16,578 nt of DNA. It comes from Acidobacteriota bacterium. GTDB taxonomy: Bacteria; Acidobacteriota; Terriglobia; Terriglobales; Acidobacteriaceae. Positions 9,155 through 14,723 of the stretch are shown here, in pieces. Position numbers and translations under genes: made by a program. The notes beneath the pieces were generated by a model. The model saw only the letters and a program-made list of their open reading frames with translations. It did no database searches and was not told the DNA's origin. Within the stretch, counting starts at the first letter, position 1; the number at the start of each line of letters is the position of its first letter. The stretch is from the NCBI GenBank assembly GCA_021801945.1, contig JAKABE010000031.1:1-16578 (forward strand). The letters run 5' to 3'.

Positions 9155-9955
9155 ATGGAACGCCGCCAATTTCTTGCCGCGTCGCTGGCCAGCTCCGCAC
9201 TGGCGCTTACCAGCGATGTCGCAGCGCAGGTCCCAACCCAGATGGGACATGAACGCGAGTTTTACCAGTTGCGCCGCTACCACCTGAAGCGAGGCGAGGA
9301 GTTGACGCTGACCCAGAACTACTTCAGAGAGGCGCTGATTCCGGCGGCGACGCGCATGGGGATGGGGCCGATCGGGGTGTTTGCCGTGACGTACGGGCCG
9401 CTCATCCCCACCTACTACGTGCTGATTCCGGGAAGATCGCTGTCAACGCTCGTGGAGATGGACCTGCATCTGCGGCGGGACGAGGAGTTTCTGCAGGCGG
9501 CGGCGCCGTTCTGGAACGCGACGGAAGCGAATCCGCCGTTTCAACGCGTGGAGGTCTCGCTGATGGCGGCCTTTGAGGACTGGCCGCGATTAACGCCGCC
9601 GGCCGCGTCGGCCGCTAAGGGCAGGCGCATCTTTCAAATGCGCACCTACGAAAGCCCCAGCGACGGAGAACACGTGACCAAGCTGGCGATGTTCAAGGGC
9701 GGCGAGTACGCGATTTTTAAGGAATACGGTCTACACCCGCTGTTCTTCGGCGATATGCTCATCGGCCCGAGGATGCCGCAGATGACTTATATGCTGAGCT
9801 ACCACGACATCAACGAACTGGCCACGAAATGGCACGCGGAGATTCACAGCGAGGCATGGATCAAGCTTTCGACGGGCAAGCGATTCGGATTTGACCACAT
9901 TGTGGAGAATGTGACCAACCTACTCCTAGAGCCGCTGGACTGCTCACAGATTTGA
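9155..9955 (+). CDS. Exported NIPSNAP-family protein with Tat-type signal
   Basis: The 266-residue protein looks like two NIPSNAP domains in tandem (dimeric alpha/beta-barrel fold; biochemical role in bacteria not established). The first runs from about 34 to 140, starting REFYQLRRYHLKRG; the second from about 157 to 260, starting RRIFQMRTYESPS and containing the family-like FKEYGLHPLFFG and MTYMLSYHD. The N-terminus MERRQFLAASLASSALA has the RRxFL pattern of a twin-arginine signal, with likely cleavage after a VAA-Q type site near residue 25. Tat export would mean it folds in the cytosol and acts in the periplasm. I chose ATG 9155 because GGGAGGT (9142-9148) is well placed; a GTG or other start upstream at 9125 would bury the signal. 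It follows ald by 58 bp, but its role in alanine metabolism is not indicated. The family assignment is good; substrate is unknown. Confidence 0.85.
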   Translation: MERRQFLAASLASSALALTSDVAAQVPTQMGHEREFYQLRRYHLKRGEELTLTQNYFREALIPAATRMGMGPIGVFAVTYGPLIPTYYVLIPGRSLSTLVEMDLHLRRDEEFLQAAAPFWNATEANPPFQRVEVSLMAAFEDWPRLTPPAASAAKGRRIFQMRTYESPSDGEHVTKLAMFKGGEYAIFKEYGLHPLFFGDMLIGPRMPQMTYMLSYHDINELATKWHAEIHSEAWIKLSTGKRFGFDHIVENVTNLLLEPLDCSQI

Positions 9956-10021
9956 TAAGCAGGCGGGTTGCGATGCTGCTTCGGTGAGGCACTGCATCTG
10001 ATCACTCGATCCTGGACGGAT

Positions 10022-10066
10022 GAAAACAAGAGAGCAATTTCTCGAATGGATCGAGAGATTGCCCTC
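10022..10066 (-). terminator. Intrinsic terminator of the M48 peptidase gene
   Basis: The arms 10030-10045 and 10051-10066 form a 16-position stem around a 5-nt loop, with one A-C mismatch that becomes a G-U pair in the minus-strand RNA and one other imperfect pair. On the minus strand the stem is followed by TTGTTTTC, the expected U-rich tail, 30 nt after the stop codon of the M48 gene. On the plus strand no T-run follows, though the stem may still slow transcription leaving the NIPSNAP gene. Confidence 0.75.
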
Positions 10067-10095
10067 GTGTGTGATGCAGCCACGGCTGTGGCGGC

Positions 10096-11469
10096 TTAAT
10101 GGCTGAAGTAGCGGCCGTGGCCGCCGTTGGCCCATGGGTTGTAGTAGGCGGCGAAGTTAGCGCGCTGCTGGACGCTGGGGTGATCGAAGAGCCAGAACTC
10201 GATGAAGGGATTGGGATGGGGATCTTCAAGCCAAGCCTGGCCCAGGGCGTCGAAGGCGGCGACGGCGGTCTTTTGCGGGTTGGAAACGATCCCGTGAATG
10301 GCTTCCTGGCCGTAGATGTCGGCCTGGTGTTCGAAGTAGCGGCTCATGCCGTTGCTGGCCGGCTCCAGCAGGAAGCCGGCGATGGAGATGGCGAGTAACA
10401 GGACCACAAAACCGGCGCGCGAGGCGAGCGGAGTGGTGTCTTCCGGACTGGACAGCCGCCAGCGGGCGCCGAACCGGAGGGCGAGCCAATCGCCAAAACC
10501 GGCGCACGCCCAGTAGACAAAAAAGAGGCCAACGGCGGTAAGGGCTATCTCCTTGGGGATGTGGTGAAGGACGTAGTGGCCGGTTTCGTGGGCGAAGATG
10601 AAGAGGATCTCGTCGGTGGGGACGTGGTCGGCGGTAGTGTCCCAGACCACGATGCGCTTGGTAGAGCCGATGCCGCTGACATAGGCGTTGAGGCCGGTGG
10701 TTTTGGCGCTGGCTTTCATAAGGAACATGCGGCTGGGGGGGATGTGGGTTCCGGTGCGAGCGACGACCTTTTCAAGCTGCTGGACCAGGGCGGGATTGGT
10801 CTTCACGAGGGGCTGGAATTTGTTGAAGATGGGTTCGAGAAACGGACTGACAAAGACGCTGAGCACGAGGAGCGGGAGGGTGACCAGCCAGATGCCGAAC
10901 CAGTAACGGCGCGGCCAGCGGCGGACGATGCGGTTGAAGAGCAGAAGCACTGGAACGCCGATGAGGAGCGAGAGCACGAGGGACTTGGCCTCGTCGCCGA
11001 GCCAACTGCCCCAGCCCTGGACGCTGATGCCGTAGGCGCGGCTGAAGTACTGGCCGATCCAATCGAGGGGCACGCTGGCAAGGGTGATGATGACGAGGAA
11101 GACGGAGAAGAAGACCAACCCCTGCACCCAGCGGCGGCGGGCGATGCGCTGGGCCCATTCCTCGAGACCGGCCGCGGCCCGTGTGGCCAGCAACAGCCAC
11201 AGGGCGGCGATCCCCCAGAGCGATCCGACAATGGCGAGAATGTCGCGGATACGGTTCAGTGCGATGGCCTTGGCGAGTTTGTCCGGAGGGAGCGTGTAGG
11301 CCGGCTGATTCTCCGTTGGAGCGGGCGCAGCAGTAGTTGGAGCTGTAGTCGGTGGCGTCGATGCTGCGGAGGGGGCTGCGCTGGTTTGGGCGGCCAAAGG
11401 CAGCGGAGCCGGGACGGCGAGCACGACAGCTGCGCAAAGCGCGAGCAGAGAACGGCGAACAAAGGTCAT
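10096..11469 (-). CDS. M48 (Ste24/HtpX-like) membrane zinc metallopeptidase
   Basis: The 457-residue protein is a membrane-embedded M48 peptidase, a family that degrades or matures membrane and envelope proteins. Residues 1-28 look like a signal peptide (MTFVRRSLLALCAAVVLAVP), followed by a Pro/Thr/Ala-rich linker at about 29-52. Hydrophobic segments lie near 75-95, 116-135, 162-179, 190-212, 305-325 and 352-370. The zinc site is HETGH at 294-298, and Glu380 in YFEHQADIYG is the expected third ligand, with the family Asp four residues later (Asp384). DHPSVQQRANFA (429-440) matches the C-terminal DHP-R element of M48 proteins. The layout with several membrane helices before HExxH favours the Ste24-like branch; prenylated substrates are not expected in bacteria, so the target is unknown. 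ATG 11469 is supported by AAGGAG 8 nt upstream. A dyad lies just upstream and a terminator just downstream, so it is probably monocistronic. Confidence 0.93.
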   Translation of the reverse strand: MTFVRRSLLALCAAVVLAVPAPLPLAAQTSAAPSAASTPPTTAPTTAAPAPTENQPAYTLPPDKLAKAIALNRIRDILAIVGSLWGIAALWLLLATRAAAGLEEWAQRIARRRWVQGLVFFSVFLVIITLASVPLDWIGQYFSRAYGISVQGWGSWLGDEAKSLVLSLLIGVPVLLLFNRIVRRWPRRYWFGIWLVTLPLLVLSVFVSPFLEPIFNKFQPLVKTNPALVQQLEKVVARTGTHIPPSRMFLMKASAKTTGLNAYVSGIGSTKRIVVWDTTADHVPTDEILFIFAHETGHYVLHHIPKEIALTAVGLFFVYWACAGFGDWLALRFGARWRLSSPEDTTPLASRAGFVVLLLAISIAGFLLEPASNGMSRYFEHQADIYGQEAIHGIVSNPQKTAVAAFDALGQAWLEDPHPNPFIEFWLFDHPSVQQRANFAAYYNPWANGGHGRYFSH

Positions 11470-11501
11470 GCAATCACTCCTTGCGGTGGAAGACTCTGCG
11501 A

Positions 11502-11533
11502 AAATCGAGCATACAGATGCTTGTACTCGATTT
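11502..11533. promoter_or_regulatory. Dyad in the leader/promoter region of the M48 gene
   Basis: AAATCGAG (11502-11509) and CTCGATTT (11526-11533) are perfect 8-bp inverted arms 16 bp apart; inside them GCAT/ATGC can add four more pairs. The element lies 32 bp upstream of the M48 start codon. It may be an operator for a dimeric regulator or a 5'-leader hairpin. Confidence 0.4.
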
Positions 11534-11657
11534 CCGGCGCAGACGCCAGACATTTTCTTGGACGGACTGAGGGCGGGCGCGTGGAAGCCAATTTCCACGA
11601 TGAAGAGCGCGGCTCGATCATTTTCGCTTCACCTGTTGACATTGCAACATCATGTGC

Positions 11658-11684
11658 GTGGGCTTTTCCTGAGGAATAGCCCAC
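11658..11684. repeat. Hairpin-forming inverted repeat
   Basis: GTGGGCT (11658-11664) pairs with AGCCCAC (11678-11684), and inside it TTCC (11666-11669) pairs with GGAA (11673-11676) around TGA, with one T-T mismatch between the stems. There is no T-run on either strand, so a regulatory site or structured RNA is as likely as a terminator. Confidence 0.5.
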
Positions 11685-11933
11685 CTTGCCGCACGGCTTC
11701 TGTAAAGAACGGAATCGAAAATGTGGTCAGTGGCCAGGCGGGCCGCTGGTGGCGCGGTCCGCCGGAAATGCCAGACATTCTTCGGAGGTCTGGTGGCGGA
11801 AGGTTGCAGAAGAAGCGGCGGGGGCTCAAGCAGCAATCATCGTCATCGCGCCCCTTTCGGCCCGACTTAGGTCTTGCGCCGCTCGAAGGCGTGAACGATG
11901 AGATCGACGGCGCTCTCCAGCAGGGTGTGGATT

Positions 11934-11948
11934 CTTCCCTTGGGGAAG
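11934..11948 (+). promoter_or_regulatory. Palindromic operator candidate upstream of the ThuA-like gene
   Basis: CTTCCC-TTG-GGGAAG is a perfect 6-bp dyad with a 3-bp spacer. It directly abuts a TATTCT -10-like box (11949-11954) and ends 28 bp before the ThuA-like start codon, a position suitable for a repressor. Confidence 0.35.
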
Positions 11949-11976
11949 TATTCTATTGGCAAGTGAGGACAAACGG

Positions 11977-12933
11977 ATGGAGCGAAGCGGGTTGATTGTG
12001 TTGCTGAGCGGTCTACTTTGGGCAGCGGCTGCGACTGCGAGCGCGGCGCAGAGACCGATCCGGGTAGCGATTTTGGATGGTGAAAGCGGCGGCCCTTACC
12101 ACAACTGGCGGCTGACTACCCAGGTTATGAAGGAAGAACTCCAGGAGACCGGGCTGTTCAAGGTCACGGTGCTGACGACGCCGCCATCGAACGGAGACTT
12201 CAGTCATTTCAAGCCAGACTTTGGGCAATACCAAGCTATCGTGATGAACTATGACGGACCAAGTTGGCCAGCATGGTTGCGGGCGGAGTTCGTGAAATAT
12301 GTCAGCAGCGGGGGAGGGCTGGTCATCGTGCACGCCGCGGACAACGCGTTTCCGAATTGGCGCGCCTACAACCTGATGACCGGCCTCGGCGGCTGGAGAA
12401 ACCGCAACCAAACCGCAGGACCGTACTGGTACTGGAAAGACGGCAAGATGGTTTCAGACGATACGCCTGGCCCGGCAGGCTCGCACGGGTTGCGTCTGCC
12501 GTTTCAGGTGGTGACGCGCGATCCCAATCAGCCGATCATGAAGGGGCTGCCCCCGGTGTGGATGCATGTGAACGACGAACTCTATGCGCAGCTCCGAGGG
12601 CCGGGCAAGAACCTAACCGTGTTGGCAACGGCGTACTCCGACCCCAAAAACCATGGAACGGGGCTCAATGAACCGATGTTGATGGTGCTGCATTACGGAA
12701 AGGGGAGAATCTTCCACACCACGCTAGGCCACGACGCCTTTGCCATGAGCGGCGTGGGATTTATCACCATCCTTCAGCGCGGCACGGAGTGGGTAGCGAC
12801 AGGGCGCGTGACCCAGAAGGTGCCCGCAGATTTCCCGACCGCAACCACGGTTAGCTATCGCGTGGACATAGCGGAGATGGACCCGGCGTATTTGCACGGC
12901 GCGTCGAAGATTGTGCGGAAAAAGGCAAAGTAA
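11977..12933 (+). CDS. Secreted ThuA-like domain protein
   Basis: The 318-residue protein belongs to the ThuA-like family (trehalose-utilisation type, class I glutamine amidotransferase-like fold), frequent in bacteria that degrade plant or marine sugars; the reaction is not settled. Residues 1-24 form a Sec-type signal peptide, with ASA-AQ as likely cleavage site. The family core is visible: IRVAILDGESGGPYHNW (28-44), the YQAIVMNYDGPSWP stretch (85-98), LVIVHAADNAFPNW (115-128), MHVNDELYAQL (196-206), and LHYGKGRIFHTTLGHD (238-253). I chose ATG 11977 because a GAGGA ribosome site sits 7 nt upstream; a TTG at 11956 would add seven polar residues before the signal peptide. It converges on a GH105 gene, which supports a carbohydrate role, but the two are not co-transcribed. 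Family confident, substrate unknown. Confidence 0.9.
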   Translation: MERSGLIVLLSGLLWAAAATASAAQRPIRVAILDGESGGPYHNWRLTTQVMKEELQETGLFKVTVLTTPPSNGDFSHFKPDFGQYQAIVMNYDGPSWPAWLRAEFVKYVSSGGGLVIVHAADNAFPNWRAYNLMTGLGGWRNRNQTAGPYWYWKDGKMVSDDTPGPAGSHGLRLPFQVVTRDPNQPIMKGLPPVWMHVNDELYAQLRGPGKNLTVLATAYSDPKNHGTGLNEPMLMVLHYGKGRIFHTTLGHDAFAMSGVGFITILQRGTEWVATGRVTQKVPADFPTATTVSYRVDIAEMDPAYLHGASKIVRKKAK

Positions 12934-12941
12934 ATAAAGTT

Positions 12942-12978
12942 GGAGCGCGGGTTTTGAAATCAACCTTGGGGGCGCTCC
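12942..12978. terminator. Bidirectional terminator candidate between the ThuA-like and GH105 genes
   Basis: GGAGCGC (12942-12948) pairs perfectly with GCGCTCC (12972-12978), and GGTT (12950-12953) with AACC (12962-12965) inside. On the minus strand the stem is followed by AACTTTATTTACTTT, a moderately U-rich tail 10 nt after the GH105 stop. On the plus strand no T-run follows. It fills most of the 54-bp convergent gap. Confidence 0.55.
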
Positions 12979-12987
12979 CGTAGATTG

Positions 12988-14229
12988 CTATTTAACACCC
13001 TGATAAATTTCGGAGCCGGCGAGGAGGTAGGCACCGACGCCATAGACGTAACTGGAGGTCTCGGTATACGCGCCAGGCCCGGCTCCAATGGGCTGAATGC
13101 AGCCGAGCCGCCCATCAGCGTAGACGTGCTTGAGCATTCCGCCCCAGGCCTTTTGTACCGCGGGCCAGTAGGTGGCGCGCTTGAGAATCCCATGATTGAC
13201 GCCGTAGGCCATGGCGTAGGCAATGAAGGCGCTGCCGGAGACCTCGGGCAGCGGATAAGAAGCGGGATCGAGGAGGCCGGGACGCCAGAGACCGTCTTTG
13301 CCCTGGATGGAAAGCATCTCGGCGGACATCTGCTTGAGCAGCTTAATAAACTGGGGCCGGTAGGGCGAATTGGCTGGTAGTGCCTGCAAGACGCGCACGA
13401 TTCCGCCCATGACCCAGCCGTTGCCGCGCGACCAAAAGACCTTCTGGCCGTTCTTTTCGTACTGGTAAATACTCTTTCCGTAAAGGTTGCGATCGGTGGC
13501 GTCGCGGAGGTAGAGGTGCACGGTGCGGTCGTAGAGCAGATCCGTGGTGAGCGTCCACTGGCGGTCCATGAAGGCGAGGTACCTCGGATTGCCAGTCGCC
13601 TTGTACATTTCGGCGTAAACGGGCGGGGCCATGAAGAGTGCGTCGCACCACCACCAAAGCGGCGATTGTGCGTAGTGTGCGTCGTCCCACCAGGAGAGCG
13701 GCGTCATGACCCAACGAGATTCGGGGGTCGCCATCTCTTTGTTGAGGCGTGCGCGCATGGGCTCCAGCATCTTCGCGTCTTTGCGGAGGAAGTACTGCTC
13801 AAGGTACATTTGGCCTACGGCTTGGTCGTCGGCATCCATGACGCGGGGACCGGGCTGCCAGTGGAGTTGCTCCCCGATTCGCAGCATGGCCTGCTTGTAT
13901 TTGTTGCCGGCCACGCTGCTGGGGATGGCCATGAAGCCGTCGTAGAGGGTGGCCCAGGTCCAATCGTATTGTGGCTGGGAAGGCAGGCGCCCAAGCTGCC
14001 AGCTGGCAACCAGCTTGATGGCTTTGGCGATGTCGGAGCGGGTGAGTTGCGGGGAGAGATGAGCGAGCGGTCCTGCCGTAGCGGGCGCGTCGCCGGGCGA
14101 GGCAACGGAGGGCTGCCCTGCGGCAAGCGAACCGGCGGGCAAAAACAGCAAGGCTAGAAGACCGATACAGGCAAAAACCGGAGACCACCGCGCATGGCTC
14201 TTGCGCACAGGGAATTGACCGATCTGCAT
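12988..14229 (-). CDS. Secreted GH88/GH105-family glycoside hydrolase (unsaturated rhamnogalacturonyl hydrolase type)
   Basis: The 413-residue protein matches the GH105 (YteR/YesR) family, which removes the unsaturated uronic acid left at the end of pectin fragments by lyases, using hydration of the double bond. Residues 1-37 are a signal peptide (hydrophobic core about 17-33), so it should act outside the cytoplasm; a Ser/Pro/Ala linker follows to about 60. The (alpha/alpha)6 barrel shows the family landmarks: YDWTWATLYDGFM (88-100), WWCDALFMAPPVY (193-205) whose Asp196 is the predicted catalytic residue, FWSRGNGWVMGG (265-276), DGLWRPGLLDP (312-322) and GSAFIAYAMAYGV (332-344). I chose ATG 14229 because GGAG is 8 nt upstream and the signal peptide follows. 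It converges on the ThuA-like gene. GH88 activity on other polysaccharides cannot be excluded. Confidence 0.88.
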   Translation of the reverse strand: MQIGQFPVRKSHARWSPVFACIGLLALLFLPAGSLAAGQPSVASPGDAPATAGPLAHLSPQLTRSDIAKAIKLVASWQLGRLPSQPQYDWTWATLYDGFMAIPSSVAGNKYKQAMLRIGEQLHWQPGPRVMDADDQAVGQMYLEQYFLRKDAKMLEPMRARLNKEMATPESRWVMTPLSWWDDAHYAQSPLWWWCDALFMAPPVYAEMYKATGNPRYLAFMDRQWTLTTDLLYDRTVHLYLRDATDRNLYGKSIYQYEKNGQKVFWSRGNGWVMGGIVRVLQALPANSPYRPQFIKLLKQMSAEMLSIQGKDGLWRPGLLDPASYPLPEVSGSAFIAYAMAYGVNHGILKRATYWPAVQKAWGGMLKHVYADGRLGCIQPIGAGPGAYTETSSYVYGVGAYLLAGSEIYQGVK

Positions 14230-14430
14230 GAAAGACTCCAGGTTGAATAAGATACCGTTCTTTAGCGTTGATCGTAGAAGAGGCGGTAAACCACCATCAG
14301 GGACAGGGTTAGGCTCCCGAAACTCGCCGGCGAAACCCCGCACAAATATGCGGCTGGCGCGGAGGTTACCCCACTCCTGGCCCCACTACCGGTGTGGAAC
14401 CGGAGCCACCGCCGTTCACGCTCCTACCCT

Positions 14431-14443
14431 CATGATAATCATG
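14431..14443. promoter_or_regulatory. Palindromic operator candidate upstream of the GH105 gene
   Basis: CATGAT-A-ATCATG is a perfect 6-bp dyad with a 1-bp spacer, about 200 bp upstream of the GH105 start. Its AT-rich character stands out from the GC-rich surroundings. Confidence 0.3.
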
Positions 14444-14595
14444 GAGAGCCGTGGTTGAGGAAGGGCACGCCAAGAGGGAGTGAGGACGTGCGAACCGGGA
14501 AGATATTCAAGGGCCTGTCTGCCCCCGCGGGGCCGGTTGGGTGGTTTTTGTTTGTCGAGGGCAGGGTCAGTCATAGCCGAAGCAAAACAAGCGAC

Positions 14596-14607
14596 GATTG
14601 ATCAATC
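14596..14607. promoter_or_regulatory. 12-bp perfect palindrome GATTGATCAATC
   Basis: The sequence is self-complementary over 12 bp and lies between the AsmA-like and GH105 genes, about 370 bp upstream of the GH105 start and 117 bp after the AsmA-like stop. It is AT-rich in a GC-rich context, as operators often are. Confidence 0.3.
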
Positions 14608-14723
14608 TGATATTCGCGGGTCGCTGCCGAGTGGTTATGCTCCGTCGGGAGCTGCCTCGGATTAGCGTCGTAAGTCTGGCTGAGCCTGTCGCTGGATTTC
14701 CCTTTCGGCGTGTGGGTGCAGAT

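Larger units (their letters stand above)
11534..11976. other. Divergent gap between the M48 and ThuA-like genes
   Basis: No gene is supported; the open frame across it (11468-11995, plus) has no family resemblance and overlaps the start of both neighbours. It holds a good hairpin at 11658-11684 and a compact palindrome at 11934-11948, described separately. TATTCT at 11949-11954 is a weak -10 candidate for the ThuA-like gene. Confidence 0.5.
14230..14723. other. Intergenic region upstream of the GH105 gene, no supported gene
   Basis: No coding sequence is supported. The GH105 promoter should lie at the left side; TATCTT just upstream of its ribosome site is a weak -10 candidate. Two palindromes are listed separately (14431-14443 and 14596-14607). 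A compact GC hairpin (GCCCC/GGGGC, 14521-14525 and 14529-14533) is followed on the plus strand, 11 nt later, by GTTTTTGTTT, but no plus-strand gene ends here. The right part is the 3' region of the AsmA-like gene. Confidence 0.5.

Noticed and set aside
7909..9156. Long minus-strand open frame (415 codons) opposite ald
   Set aside because: It is antisense to a clearly recognised ald gene; its Arg/His-rich translation is a by-product of GC-biased codons.
10561..11679. Plus-strand open frame (372 codons) opposite the M48 gene
   Set aside because: It is antisense to a gene with an intact zinc site and has low-complexity acidic composition.
11468..11995. Plus-strand open frame filling the M48/ThuA divergent gap
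   Set aside because: It overlaps both gene starts, has no ribosome site and no family resemblance.
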